63,455 bases of DNA. It comes from Psychromonas arctica DSM 14288 (lineage in GTDB: Bacteria > Pseudomonadota > Gammaproteobacteria > Enterobacterales > Psychromonadaceae). Below are positions 35,686 to 45,619 of this stretch, piece by piece (the stretch's first letter is position 1; each line of letters starts with the position of its first letter). Made by a program: the position numbers and the translations under genes. The notes under the pieces were generated by a model. The model was not told where the DNA came from. It was given only the letters and a program-made list of their open reading frames with translations, and ran no database searches. The DNA lies in NCBI RefSeq assembly GCF_000482725.1, contig NZ_AXWP01000045.1, positions 8,216-71,670 on the forward strand, in the 5' to 3' direction.

Positions 35686-36141
35686 TTATTCCTTGTCCAA
35701 TTTAGCCCAGTTAAGATCGGCTTGTTTAATAAAATTGTCTTTATCAGCAGCCCATGAATCTTGCACAGACTGATCATAATTTAAATACAGTTTATCATTA
35801 TAAACGGTCCAAAATGGTGGGTTGCCCGGTGCAGTTTCATTACCTGCTATCGCCCATGCACAATAACCACCATATTGTGGTGCATACTTTTCTGGATCAC
35901 CTTTAAACAAAGCTAAATTTTCTTGGCTTGAAAAGTACCAATCCGCGCCTTTATATTCAAGCTGGTACTTACTGCTACCTTCTACCGGTTTTTGCTCAGT
36001 AAAATAAGCAACAACATCATATCCCGAGACCGCTTTATTACTAAAGAATCCAGTATGTATTGCATCAGCAGCATTCGCACTTTGAAAAAGAGCAAAGCTC
36101 ATTAATGTGATAACTTGTAAGATTGAGAGTATTTTTTTCAT
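35686..36141 (-). CDS. Periplasmic YHS-domain protein
   Basis: A 151-residue protein with a signal peptide ending near ANA-AD. The YHS domain covers about 40-105 (VSGYDVVAYFTEQKPVEGSSKYQLEYKGADWYFSSQENLALFKGDPEKYAPQYGGYCAWAI) and carries the single conserved Cys in GGYCAWA. YHS domains are thought to bind metal. ATG 36141 is supported by GGTGGA upstream; a GTG four codons earlier is less likely. First gene of the five-gene operon with DoxX-like, two ATP-grasp and MFS genes. Confidence 0.85.
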   Translation of the reverse strand: MKKILSILQVITLMSFALFQSANAADAIHTGFFSNKAVSGYDVVAYFTEQKPVEGSSKYQLEYKGADWYFSSQENLALFKGDPEKYAPQYGGYCAWAIAGNETAPGNPPFWTVYNDKLYLNYDQSVQDSWAADKDNFIKQADLNWAKLDKE

Positions 36142-36354
36142 ATTCAGTTCCACCCTTTTAAAAATAATATAATCTACAAGACCTGAAAGACCCTAATTTT
36201 ATTGCTTCTTTTATTAAAAAAATACAAATTATATGAATGGCATGCATAAAAAGGTAAACATTTATGGCTTTTACGAACATTCATTTAATTAACTCTAGTT
36301 ATTAATCAATACGTTAACACCAAAAACTACAATCAATAGTTTTTCTAAAAGTAA

Positions 36355-36391
36355 CAGAAAAAAAGCCCACTTAATTGCTTAAGTGGGCTTT
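36355..36391 (-). terminator. Terminator of putP
   Basis: AAAGCCCACTTAA / TTAAGTGGGCTTT forms a 13-bp stem with a 4-nt loop. The long A-run on the left gives a U-tract for leftward transcripts. Confidence 0.85.
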
Positions 36392-36432
36392 CGAGTCATA
36401 AACGCTATATTATGTTTAAATTAATCTTACAC

Positions 36433-37923
36433 TTATAACACTGATAACTTATCTTTCATTTCTTGGTGTTTAGCTAACATAGTTGTACTCGGTGCAGCTG
36501 TCATTAAACTAGCTACCACGATTGAAATAGTAGCAAAAATAATACCAGGGACAATCTCGTAAACGTCAAACCAACCGCCACTTAATTGTTTCCAGACCAC
36601 AATTGTTACACCACCTACAACAATACCCGCTAGCGCGCCTAAACGATTCATGCGAGACCAGAATAAACTTAATACAATCACAGGACCAAATGCGGCACCA
36701 AAACCAGCCCATGCATATGACACTAAACCAAGTACTGAGCTTTCAGGGTTAAAGGCTAAAGCTAATGCAATAAGCGATAAACCAACGACACCTAAGCGCC
36801 CAACTAATACTATTTTTTCAGAGCTAGCTTCAGGATTAATATGCTGTTTATAGAAATCCTCCGCCAATGCAGAAGAAGAAACAAGTAACTGTGAATCCGC
36901 TGTACTCATAATAGCCGCTAGGATCGCCGCTAATAAAATACCCGCGATCACAGGGTGGAACATACCATTCACTAGAATCATAAAGATAGTTTCGCTATCT
37001 TCTAATACACCACCTAAATTCGCATCCACGTAGGTGATCCCAATCAAACCAACAGCAATAGCACCCATAATTGAAAGTGCAGTCCAAATCACTGAAATAC
37101 GACGAGCGGTAGTTAACGATTTATTACTACTTGCTGCTTGGAAACGCGCTAAAATATGAGGTTGTCCAAAGTAACCTAAGCCCCATGCAACTAGTGAAAT
37201 AATAGCGATGGCACTCATTGGTGTACCATCATTGTTAGTAAAAGCATCTAACAATTCAGGGTTCTTAGCCGTTAATGTTGCCGCTAAATCACTTACCGAT
37301 CCATCTATTGCAAGAATAGGCACCAGCAGTAATGCCGCAGCCATCAATAGACCTTGCACTAAATCAGTCCAAGATACCGCTAAGAAACCACCAAACAAGG
37401 TATAAGAAACAACACAAACCGTACCGATAATTACAGCGAGCTGATAGTTGAGGTCAAAAACAGTTTGGAATAACTTACCGCCAGCTACTAAACCCGCGCT
37501 GGTGTAAAAAAGGAAAAATAGCAGAATAAAAAACGCAGACATCGTTTGTAATAATTTACTTTTATCTTCAAAGCGACGCGCAAAATAATCTGGTAAGGTT
37601 AATGAATCATTAGTAATAATGGTGTAGGTACGTAAACGCTTTGAACAAATAAGCCAATTTAACCAACTACCCACTAATAAACCACCAGCTAACCAAAGAG
37701 AGCCGTAACCAGCCACTAATGCATACCCAGGTAAACCTAACAACAACCAACCACTCATGTCAGATGCACCAGCAGATATTGCCGTTGGCCAAGGTCCGAG
37801 TTGACGTCCACCTAAAAAATAATCCGAAGAATTAACTGTTTTTCGAAAAGCCCAATAACCAATCCCCATCATCATCGCTAAATAAAGGATGAAGGTTCCA
37901 ATCACTGCAAAATTTTGTTCTAT
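36433..37923 (-). CDS. putP: Sodium/proline symporter
   Basis: A 496-residue member of the sodium:solute symporter family with about 13 transmembrane segments. PutP-typical stretches are present: GGRQLGPWPTAISAGASDMSGWLLLGLPG near the N-terminus, WTDLVQGLLM, and GWGLGYFGQPHILARFQA (here AWGLGYFGQPHILARF). It imports proline with Na+. ATG 37923 follows AAGGAG. The longer frame from 37983 adds residues absent from the family. It stands alone; no putA is next to it in the window. Confidence 0.92.
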   Translation of the reverse strand: MEQNFAVIGTFILYLAMMMGIGYWAFRKTVNSSDYFLGGRQLGPWPTAISAGASDMSGWLLLGLPGYALVAGYGSLWLAGGLLVGSWLNWLICSKRLRTYTIITNDSLTLPDYFARRFEDKSKLLQTMSAFFILLFFLFYTSAGLVAGGKLFQTVFDLNYQLAVIIGTVCVVSYTLFGGFLAVSWTDLVQGLLMAAALLLVPILAIDGSVSDLAATLTAKNPELLDAFTNNDGTPMSAIAIISLVAWGLGYFGQPHILARFQAASSNKSLTTARRISVIWTALSIMGAIAVGLIGITYVDANLGGVLEDSETIFMILVNGMFHPVIAGILLAAILAAIMSTADSQLLVSSSALAEDFYKQHINPEASSEKIVLVGRLGVVGLSLIALALAFNPESSVLGLVSYAWAGFGAAFGPVIVLSLFWSRMNRLGALAGIVVGGVTIVVWKQLSGGWFDVYEIVPGIIFATISIVVASLMTAAPSTTMLAKHQEMKDKLSVL

Positions 37924-38177
37924 CATAAGATTTAAACTCCTTAACACTTCCTGTGATAATTTGTATTTCCAAACAACTATCATTCCTTAAATGTTGTTTA
38001 TAACAATACCTTAACAAATTAGCCTGTGAATAATTTACTTTAGTGAATTTAAACTCAGATTTAAGTAAAAATCAGCTCCTTGAAAGTTTTTTTTGTGATC
38101 TTGCGCAGATAATATAAAAATAATTTATTCAAACATATCATTATAAAATTAAACAATATGCTTGAAAAATAAGCATA

Positions 38178-39170
38178 TTAATAGCGATAAACCATTCCTG
38201 TTGAAATAATAACGCCTTTGCTATCATAGAAAGCTATATCTGAATTTTCTTGATTATATCCAAGCATCATGGTCCAGCTCCAATGCTGCCAATCAAATGG
38301 ACGCTGATAGGAATAAAGACTGAAAATGCCTGCATGTGTTAAATCTTGCTTATCATTAAAAATAGGATTTTCTTGTTTATAAAGACGCACACCGGCATTA
38401 ATAGTGGTGGTTAAAGTATGTCTTTGCTTGAATAATAAAAGCGACAGTTGACCCGTATATTGATCATAACTATTTGCATCTCCATCGGCATTTCGATTGG
38501 TATATTGAAAAGCCGGCTTCAGTAATACACCCTGAGATATAGGAAATGAGCTTCCTACCTCAACACGTTGATATAAGCTATCACGTTTTAACAACGCTAT
38601 TTCAGAGGTATCACTTAATTGGCTCTGACCACTTAATTCATCGTCGATACTACTGCTTGCTATCGCGTATTTAAAAGTGAGCCCAGTACCTAAAATATTA
38701 TCAACAGCAATTCGAGCACCACCGACTTTTTGATCAGTGCTTTGCCTTTTTATATTAGTAACAAAAGGGTCTTCCCAAGTTTCATTGAATAAAGATAATT
38801 TAGGAAAAACGGCAACCGTTAATTTACTTTGATCTGCAAAATGATGGATCATGCCAAGTTCATATTGGAATTTTGCAGTACTAACTTGTTCGCGGCTATT
38901 GCCTAGATAGAATTGGGTGTTAAGGTTTTTTAAGGTGTATTGGATCCGCCCTAATGGATACACAAGTACTGATGAGTTAGATTGGCCACTATTATTTAAA
39001 TCGTTAGTGATTTCATTATCATGATCAGTATCAAACTGTGACTCTCCTCCGCTGTAGCCAGCATTAACGCTTAATGTAAACTCCCAGCCCGCTTCTTTAC
39101 TGAGTGGTTGAGCGATAACAGAACAACTTATAAAAATACCCGCGGTTAAACCGCCTATTGCTTTTAACAT
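38178..39170 (-). CDS. DUF2860 outer-membrane beta-barrel protein
   Basis: A 330-residue protein with a signal peptide (cleavage near VIAQP) and alternating amphipathic strands ending in an aromatic C-terminus (GMVYRY), as in outer-membrane barrels. The opening WEFTLSVNAGYSGGESQFDTD and the pattern AGVRLYKQENPIFNDKQD fit DUF2860, a vibrio-type family annotated only as a putative porin. Role unknown; passive uptake is likely. Single gene. Confidence 0.78.
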   Translation of the reverse strand: MLKAIGGLTAGIFISCSVIAQPLSKEAGWEFTLSVNAGYSGGESQFDTDHDNEITNDLNNSGQSNSSVLVYPLGRIQYTLKNLNTQFYLGNSREQVSTAKFQYELGMIHHFADQSKLTVAVFPKLSLFNETWEDPFVTNIKRQSTDQKVGGARIAVDNILGTGLTFKYAIASSSIDDELSGQSQLSDTSEIALLKRDSLYQRVEVGSSFPISQGVLLKPAFQYTNRNADGDANSYDQYTGQLSLLLFKQRHTLTTTINAGVRLYKQENPIFNDKQDLTHAGIFSLYSYQRPFDWQHWSWTMMLGYNQENSDIAFYDSKGVIISTGMVYRY

Positions 39171-39312
39171 TATCTTTATCCCTATTGAAGTGTTTGCTTA
39201 CTGTACTGCTTTATTAATATGTTTACCTGTAGCAATAAAACCAATACGTAATTTTTTTTAAATTAGCTCTTTTTTCATTACTTTAAAGAATCAAAACATG
39301 AACATGACGAAG

Positions 39313-39528
39313 TTATTTGATTAAGGGGGCAAGCATTTTTTCTAATCCATTTAATTTTACTTCGTACATTAACGCCAACTGCTCACCTAATTTACCTTCT
39401 GGAAAGCCTTTACCGTGAAACCACACTAAATAAGGCTCAGGTAAATGAATTAGCTTACGGCCTGCGTACTTACCAAATGGCATGGTTTGATTAATTGCAT
39501 CACTTAATGCACGAGGGTTATCTAACAT
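39313..39528 (-). CDS. DUF3820 small protein
   Basis: A 71-residue protein with the DUF3820 signature MPFGKYAGRKLIHLPEPYLVWF near its start. The family is widespread in gammaproteobacteria and related to the exonuclease-associated QuoRC-like small domain. No function is established. It directly follows the MocR-type gene (1 bp gap) and is probably co-transcribed with it. Confidence 0.88.
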   Translation of the reverse strand: MLDNPRALSDAINQTMPFGKYAGRKLIHLPEPYLVWFHGKGFPEGKLGEQLALMYEVKLNGLEKMLAPLIK

Positions 39529-39529
39529 A

Positions 39530-40930
39530 TTATTCCTTTGAGCAGGTGTTGACTAAGGTAATGAGTTGTTTTAATTTTAATTCAATCTCTGAAGCACTGA
39601 TCTTAAAGCCAATATTTAGGCGAAAGCAATGCTTATATAAACCCAACGTACTAAAGCTTTCACCAATGCGTACATCTAATTGCTTTTCAATCGCTAGCTT
39701 TCTTAATCTAAACGTATTTAAATTATCCACTTCAATCCATAAAACAAACCCACCAGCCGGTTGACTTATCTTACTATTAAGCGGCAAATTTTGTTGTAAA
39801 TAGGTAGTAAACTGCAATGTTTGCTGAGCGAGGTGTAAGCGTATCTTTTTGAGATGGTTAAGGTAATCACCACGTTGAATAAAATCTGCTATTGCGAGTT
39901 GTAAAGGCGAAGTAATACCTTGATTCGCAAATAATCGTTGTTGTAAATAAGCTTGCAAATAACGACCTGGTAGACACCACCCTAACCGGTAACCAGCCGC
40001 AATAGTTTTAGAAATAGATCCACACCATAGGATATACCCCTCTGTGTCCCAATGCTTTGCAGGCAAAGGAAGGACTTTTTTATAACCCAATTCGAGATAC
40101 ACATCATCTTCAATAATAGGGATTTTATAATGAGTCGCCAGCTCAACTAACCTTTGCTTTTGCAATGGTGTCATTGAGGTTCCCTGTGGATTCATATGTG
40201 AAGTGCAAAATAATCCCGCTTTTATTGACCCTAAATGCATTTGTTTCTGTAACTGATCAAGGTCTATCCCCTCTTGTACAGAAGGGATCTCAACAACTCG
40301 ACGCTTCATAACGCCTAATAATTCCAATAAACCTGAGAAACAAGGTGAACTAATTGCGACGGCATCTCCCTCTTCAGTGATTATTTCAATTGCACTGCGT
40401 ATTGCATCCATGCAACCGTGAGTGATTACACAATCTTCAGCAGAAAAATGAAAATCGATTCTTTTGAAATGATCACTTAAGCTTTCTCGCAATACCGGCT
40501 CTCCCTGCGGAGCAGGATAGTGACTGAGATGATTGCCTTGACGTTTCATCGCTCGCCGAAAAGATCCCTGTAATTTATCGATAGGAATTAACCCAGGATC
40601 GTAACGTGCAATACCTAAGGGGCAAGGATCAACAAAAGGATTATAGATAGCAGGTAAATGCGGTTTAGTAATGCTACTCGTAAAAGATACAAAACTCGGC
40701 CTAGATGACTGGTCCATTAATGGTGATTGCTGCGCAACATAATATCCCGACTGAGCTTTAGCCACCAACCAGCCTAATGATTCAAGGTGTTGGTAACAGT
40801 TTAAAGCCGTCGTCATACTCACATTGTGTAACTGTTTAAATTTACGTAATGACGGCATTTTAGCATGTAATGCTAATTGCCCAGATTTGATCTGCTGCAC
40901 ACACTGTGTCGCTAATTGTATATAACGCAT
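39530..40930 (-). CDS. MocR-type regulator (GntR winged helix fused to PLP aminotransferase-like domain)
   Basis: A 466-residue fusion. The GntR-like winged helix is N-terminal (HAKMPSLRKFKQLHNVSMTTALNCYQHLESLGWL). A fold-type I aminotransferase-like domain follows, with the PLP lysine in CGSISKTIAAGYRLGW and the substrate arginine region FRLNIGF near the end. MocR proteins sense PLP or amino acids to control nearby transport or biosynthesis genes. ATG 40930 gives the normal N-terminus. It is divergent from the EamA exporter gene, which is its likely target (inference from layout). Confidence 0.92.
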   Translation of the reverse strand: MRYIQLATQCVQQIKSGQLALHAKMPSLRKFKQLHNVSMTTALNCYQHLESLGWLVAKAQSGYYVAQQSPLMDQSSRPSFVSFTSSITKPHLPAIYNPFVDPCPLGIARYDPGLIPIDKLQGSFRRAMKRQGNHLSHYPAPQGEPVLRESLSDHFKRIDFHFSAEDCVITHGCMDAIRSAIEIITEEGDAVAISSPCFSGLLELLGVMKRRVVEIPSVQEGIDLDQLQKQMHLGSIKAGLFCTSHMNPQGTSMTPLQKQRLVELATHYKIPIIEDDVYLELGYKKVLPLPAKHWDTEGYILWCGSISKTIAAGYRLGWCLPGRYLQAYLQQRLFANQGITSPLQLAIADFIQRGDYLNHLKKIRLHLAQQTLQFTTYLQQNLPLNSKISQPAGGFVLWIEVDNLNTFRLRKLAIEKQLDVRIGESFSTLGLYKHCFRLNIGFKISASEIELKLKQLITLVNTCSKE

Positions 40931-41034
40931 AAAACTGTACCGCCCATAAAATTGAAATTTGTATCTGTTATCTTTTTTAGTTTGTTTGATAATACTCACA
41001 AGCGCAAGCACACCTCATTTAAAATAAAGGGTCG

Positions 41035-41922
41035 ATGATGAAAAAAAATGATTTGATACTAGGTATCTTAGTAATGATTGTCTGGGGATTAAATTTCTCT
41101 GTAATCAAATTGGGTGTCAGTGAAATTGATCCTTTATTATTAACCGCATTAAGGTTCACACTAGCAACATTACCGGCTATATTTTTTGTTAAAAAACCAA
41201 ATGTTTCATGGTGGTATCTGATCATTTATGGATGGTTATTCGCAATTGGTATTTGGGGTATGGCGACATGGTCTATCGAAGCGGGTTTAAGTGCTGGTAT
41301 GGCATCAGTATTGCTACAAATGAATGTAGTATTCGGTTTATTCTTAGGTTATTTTTTACTAAAAGAACCGCTGCCAATTAATAAAGTCATTGGCAGCGGT
41401 ATTGCTTTAGCAGGGTTATTATTAAGCTTAACCGTCACTGACGGTTCAGTAACTCAACTAGGGTTAATGTTAATATTATTCGCTGCTATATCGTGGAGTT
41501 TAGCGAGCATCACAGTCAAAAAAGCGGCAACCAAACAAATCTTTGCCTTTAGTTTATGGGCGATGGCTTTTGCACCTGCTCCTTTGTTTCTTATCGTCTA
41601 TTTACAATCAGGTAGCGATATTTTTGTACAACTGCCAGAACAACTCAATGAACGGGTCATTTTCTCTGTATTATTTCAAGCGTATCCGGTTACTTTATTA
41701 GGGTATTGGATTTGGAATCGTTTATTAGTGACTTATCCATTAACAACGGTTGCTCCCCTCACTTTATTAGTGCCCGTGTTTGGATTATTAGGGGGGGTAT
41801 TGTTTTACCAAGAGACGGTAGGTCTGATTAAGTTGATTGCTTTTTTATGTGTGATCAGCGGAATTTTAATTAGTTTTGTTAATACTAAATTGATCACTAA
41901 ACTGAAATCGCGATACATTTGA
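41035..41922 (+). CDS. EamA/DMT-family exporter
   Basis: A 295-residue protein with ten transmembrane segments and two EamA repeats (first VMIVWGLNFSVIKLGV, second AAISWSLASITVKKAA). Family members export amino acids or metabolites. AAGGG lies 8-11 bp before the tandem ATG ATG start. The divergent MocR regulator suggests control by PLP or an amino acid. The substrate is unknown. Confidence 0.9.
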   Translation: MMKKNDLILGILVMIVWGLNFSVIKLGVSEIDPLLLTALRFTLATLPAIFFVKKPNVSWWYLIIYGWLFAIGIWGMATWSIEAGLSAGMASVLLQMNVVFGLFLGYFLLKEPLPINKVIGSGIALAGLLLSLTVTDGSVTQLGLMLILFAAISWSLASITVKKAATKQIFAFSLWAMAFAPAPLFLIVYLQSGSDIFVQLPEQLNERVIFSVLFQAYPVTLLGYWIWNRLLVTYPLTTVAPLTLLVPVFGLLGGVLFYQETVGLIKLIAFLCVISGILISFVNTKLITKLKSRYI

Positions 41923-42293
41923 GTTACTTAACCTCAACCCGGGGTAATAAATACAAAATTAATATCATAATCAATTAGTTATAATTTCTCACAATACAGT
42001 TTTGTGTAGTTCAAGGCAAATCAGCATAGCAATAACTGATTATTGATAGCTGATTTAACACAGAAATACACGGAAATAGCTGCGCTGTATCGGTTGGATG
42101 ATCCCGAGCTGAGGTTGCTTATTAAAGTAGTGAGTTGAAACAGAATATTGAAGCATTTTACTGACTAAAATATACGACCAGTGGGATAACACTTTTATCG
42201 ACGTCTGATGCATTAAAGAATTAACGGATTTACTATAAAAAACAGGTAAACTAGATCCGCTTTATCACCTTAATAATATGACAGAGATACTTT
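41923..42293. other. Intergenic region without recognisable gene
   Basis: This 371-bp stretch between the EamA exporter and the HAD phosphatase is AT-rich with no convincing frame. Part of it (about 42000-42100) reads like a decayed interspersed repeat, but no partner copy was established. Confidence 0.4.
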
Positions 42294-42956
42294 ATGCCCT
42301 ACCAAGCTGCTATTTTCGATATGGATGGTCTATTACTGGATACTGAACGAGTTTGCATGCAAGCCTTCGAAAAGGCCTGCCAACAGTTATCACTGCCTTT
42401 TGTGAAAAGCGCTTACTTAAAAATTATTGGTCGTAATGCTCAAGGTATTGAAGAAGCGATCATGTCGCATTATGCACAGTATATTGAGTATGCACCATTA
42501 CGTAAGGCTTGGATGGATGGTTATTGGCCGATTGTTGAGCACCAAGCTATTCCGGTTAAATCAGGTGTGATCAATTTACTTGAATGGTTTAAATCACAAA
42601 ATATCCCTGTTGCCGTCGCCACATCAACACATAATAAATTAGCGGCAACAAAATTAAAGTTGGCGGGACTTGATCATTATTTTCAACATATTAGTAGTGG
42701 TTGCGAAGTTACTCGTGGTAAACCTGATCCCGAGATATTCTTACTCGCTGCACAACGCTTAAATGTTGCCCCTGAGCAATGTTTAGCCTTTGAAGATTCA
42801 AGTAATGGTGTTATCTCTGCCATAGCCGCAAAAATGCAAGTCTTTCAGGTACCTGATCTGGTTATTCCAGATCAACAAGTGATTGCATTAGGTCACCATA
42901 TAGCATCTTCACTAGATCATGTGTTAACGCACCTTAAACAGCAAAACAACAAGTAA
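42294..42956 (+). CDS. HAD-superfamily phosphatase (beta-phosphoglucomutase-like)
   Basis: A 220-residue HAD subfamily IA protein. Motif I is DMDGLLLDTE (nucleophile D9, acid D11), motif II is VATST, motif III is GKPDPEIFLLAAQRL, and motif IV is CLAFEDSSNG. The cap is the alpha-helical C1 type, as in YniC/YcjU and phosphoglycolate phosphatases. It hydrolyses small phosphorylated metabolites, probably sugar phosphates. The exact substrate is undetermined. Single gene followed by a strong terminator. Confidence 0.9.
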   Translation: MPYQAAIFDMDGLLLDTERVCMQAFEKACQQLSLPFVKSAYLKIIGRNAQGIEEAIMSHYAQYIEYAPLRKAWMDGYWPIVEHQAIPVKSGVINLLEWFKSQNIPVAVATSTHNKLAATKLKLAGLDHYFQHISSGCEVTRGKPDPEIFLLAAQRLNVAPEQCLAFEDSSNGVISAIAAKMQVFQVPDLVIPDQQVIALGHHIASSLDHVLTHLKQQNNK

Positions 42957-42980
42957 ATACTTAACCTTTTTTGTTTTTGT

Positions 42981-43020
42981 TAACGCACATCAATACTCAT
43001 TGATGTGCGTTGCTTTTTAT
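42981..43020. terminator. Terminator between the HAD phosphatase and lipocalin genes
   Basis: AACGCACATCAAT / ATTGATGTGCGTT is a 13-bp perfect stem with a 4-nt loop, followed by CTTTTT. It serves the convergent genes. Confidence 0.85.
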
Positions 43021-43033
43021 CTAAAGCGACATT

Positions 43034-43561
43034 TTAATCCACAGCTATTTTTTGATCTACAAAGATAAGCTCTTGAGTGGCGAAACCATACTTAGCAGCA
43101 GTATTAATAAAGTCCTGTTTCACGGTATCACTCACTTGCGGAGTTCGTGACAACAACCATAAATAATCATGATTATAACTACTGATAAAAGCATATTGAT
43201 AGTCCACTTTATCCATTTTAAAGATAATATAAGACCCGTAAAATGGACCAAAAAAAGAAACTTTTAAATGCCCTGTATTTTTATCATCAACAAAATAAGC
43301 CTTTCCAACCGCTTCTTGCCATTCCTTATCTTCTTTGGAGTAGCCTCTATTAATGACTTTAATACCGCCATCTTCACGCATTGAGTAAGTCGCAGAGACT
43401 TGATCCAGACCTCGTTCAAAAGAATGGTCTAAACGCGCTATTTCATACCAAGTACCTAAATAACGCTCACTTTCAAAGTGTTTAACTGCCTGCATACCTT
43501 CGGGTACGCCAGTACATGCTGTTTGTAACAAAATAGCCGTCAGTAATAATAAAACTTTCAT
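43034..43561 (-). CDS. blc: Outer-membrane lipocalin (Blc type)
   Basis: A 175-residue bacterial lipocalin. The lipoprotein signal ends at LQTAC (C16), and the lipocalin motif 1 is YLGTWYEIARLDHSFERGL. The later YSYIIFKMDKVDYQYAFISSYNHDYLWLLSRTP block (here starting GSYIIF) is typical of Blc. It binds lysophospholipids or fatty acids at the outer membrane and is expressed under envelope stress in E. coli. Confidence 0.92.
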   Translation of the reverse strand: MKVLLLLTAILLQTACTGVPEGMQAVKHFESERYLGTWYEIARLDHSFERGLDQVSATYSMREDGGIKVINRGYSKEDKEWQEAVGKAYFVDDKNTGHLKVSFFGPFYGSYIIFKMDKVDYQYAFISSYNHDYLWLLSRTPQVSDTVKQDFINTAAKYGFATQELIFVDQKIAVD

Positions 43562-43687
43562 TTTGATCCCTCATTTACGCTCGTTTTTGTAGCTAAGGAT
43601 GAGCCACATAAAACAGTCTGGTGTTATTCGCCATTAAAGTAAACAAAGATCATTCAGTATTTTAGTAGATGAATTTTCTCCCCGCTG

Positions 43688-44683
43688 TTATGACAGGTCA
43701 CGATTACGAAGGCGAATAAATTCACGCGGCGTAATGCCACTCCAACGCTTAAAAGCACGTACAAAGTTATTAGGATGTGTATACATCAGCTTTTCCGCTA
43801 ATATTTCATATTCATGCACATTTTGATCAATAAGTTCACAAGCCTGCTGAAAACGGACCTCATCGAAAACCTGGCGCAAAGACGAGCCCTGCCCCTGCAG
43901 TTTTCTTTTTAAAGTACGAACACTTATATCTAATGAAGCAGAAATATTCTCCGCTAACCAATCCTGACCAAAATACCCCTGTTTTAATAAAAGCTTGAAG
44001 GCTTGTAAAAAATCATTAGGTATAGGGTCAATCTCAGCTAACTGCGGTAAATCAATAGCTGGGTTGTGTTTATTTAATAAACGTCGATCTATCGCGATTG
44101 CCGAATAGCTGTGCCCTAATTTAATATCGGTACCTTTAAAGAATCGAGAGTGTTCAATTCCAACTGCCTCTGTATCTCTTAATTTAATCTGTTTAGGTTG
44201 CCAGCCATGCCCTAAATAATGTTCAACTAACAAACAGATAAAAGTGAGCACGTGCTGTTCAACTTGCCAAGCTCCTTGTTTGACATGCCGAGAGTGCGGC
44301 TGGCAGATCCAAATATTTTGCTTGTCTTCCTTTAGCAAAAAAATGTTATTACTATTGTGAAGACTAATGTGACGAGTTAATAACAGTAAAGCTTGATGAA
44401 GATTATCAGCATTCACCAAACATTTAGTAAATTCACCATACTGTGATAAATCACTTTGCTCTGTTAACCAAGTCGCCAAATGCGGCATATTGGTATAATC
44501 AGCAGCAAGCTTTAAAAAGTGCCAAATTTTCTTTTCTATAATCAGTTCGTTAGGCTGAATTGGGGTAGCAAAATATAGCCCTGCTTTTTCCAATAAAGAT
44601 TCAACGGGAAGCGATAATGCGTGCAGGTTTTGAATCACTGCATTTAAGTGACTTGCTCTAATTAAATGTAGACTTGTGGGCAT
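43688..44683 (-). CDS. AraC-family regulator with arabinose-binding-like N-terminal domain
   Basis: A 331-residue AraC/XylS-family regulator. The N-terminal sensor domain (about 15-205) is of the OruR/ArgR-like PF12625 type. The C-terminal double helix-turn-helix is at about 230-325 (ISASLDISVRTLKRKLQGQGSSLRQVFDEVR, then YTHPNNFVRAFKRWSGITPREF). Inducer and targets are unknown. It is divergent from the TetR gene with a 200-bp spacer, so cross-regulation is possible. Confidence 0.9.
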   Translation of the reverse strand: MPTSLHLIRASHLNAVIQNLHALSLPVESLLEKAGLYFATPIQPNELIIEKKIWHFLKLAADYTNMPHLATWLTEQSDLSQYGEFTKCLVNADNLHQALLLLTRHISLHNSNNIFLLKEDKQNIWICQPHSRHVKQGAWQVEQHVLTFICLLVEHYLGHGWQPKQIKLRDTEAVGIEHSRFFKGTDIKLGHSYSAIAIDRRLLNKHNPAIDLPQLAEIDPIPNDFLQAFKLLLKQGYFGQDWLAENISASLDISVRTLKRKLQGQGSSLRQVFDEVRFQQACELIDQNVHEYEILAEKLMYTHPNNFVRAFKRWSGITPREFIRLRNRDLS

Positions 44684-44887
44684 CTATAACACCTCATATT
44701 GATAAAATGATGTACTTACTTTTAATAAAAAAACCTAAAGTAATCAAAATAGTATATGCACAGATAAAATTTATGCGCGAAAAAATACCTCAAAAAGAGT
44801 ACTTAATTCAAAATTTTTACAAAATCAATGAGACCGATTGTTCTTCATGTATGATAATTTGTATTTTTTGTAGGAGTGTGTAGGAAA

Positions 44888-45466
44888 ATGAGCAATATAA
44901 AACAACAACAAATAATAGAAGCTGCCTTTGCACTTTTTTATCAAAAGGGGTTTCATGCCGTTGGTATCAATGAAATTATCAAGCAATCACAAGTTGCAAA
45001 AAAGACACTCTATAATCATTTTAAAAATAAAGATGCACTAATTCTTGCTACGTTAGAATGGCATCATCAACAAATCATAGAGCACTTACAAAAAAGTATT
45101 ACCTTAGCAGTACCGGGCAAAGATAGTATCTTGGTTATTTTTGAGCAGTTAGATGCTTGGCTTAATGGGAAAGTGACACAATTACCAACCTTCAATGGTT
45201 GTTACTTCACCCAAGCACATAAAGAATTTTCTATGCTAAATCCCGAGATAACTGAATCCTGCTTACACCATAAACAAACCTTTCAGAATATTTTTAAAAA
45301 ACAGGTAGAAGATTTCGAAAAAGATGCTCAAAAAAATCGTTTGATTGTTGATTTATTGACCTTATTAAAAGAAGGTGTCATTGCAAACGAACAAATATTC
45401 CAACAAAAATATAGCGCTCAGCAGGCCACCTTTTACATTGAAAATATGTTACGTTTCAAGCGTTAG
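44888..45466 (+). CDS. TetR-family transcriptional regulator
   Basis: A 192-residue repressor. The N-terminal DNA-binding domain is canonical (IIEAAFALFYQKGFHAVGINEIIKQSQVAKKTLYNHFKNKDAL), and the C-terminal ligand domain contains FNGCYFTQAHKEF, as in the YcdC/AcrR-like subgroup. ATG 44888 follows AGGA; an in-frame start at 44876 is possible. No obvious target gene follows: the next gene is trhO, 150 bp away. Confidence 0.88.
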   Translation: MSNIKQQQIIEAAFALFYQKGFHAVGINEIIKQSQVAKKTLYNHFKNKDALILATLEWHHQQIIEHLQKSITLAVPGKDSILVIFEQLDAWLNGKVTQLPTFNGCYFTQAHKEFSMLNPEITESCLHHKQTFQNIFKKQVEDFEKDAQKNRLIVDLLTLLKEGVIANEQIFQQKYSAQQATFYIENMLRFKR

Positions 45467-45619
45467 TATAAGTACGCCCTAAGTAACAAGCTTACAGAGC
45501 ATAGTAATTGCTAACTAATAAGTAATATAAAAATTGCTTAAATGATTTCTATTCGTATAATGCCCCGCACAATTAATGCGCTGAATTTACGTTTCAGTTA
45601 GCAAACAGAGGAATAAAAA

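Noticed and set aside
44674-44883. 69-codon frame between the AraC and TetR genes
   Set aside because: Low complexity and Lys/Ile-rich with no motif; lies in the divergent control region.
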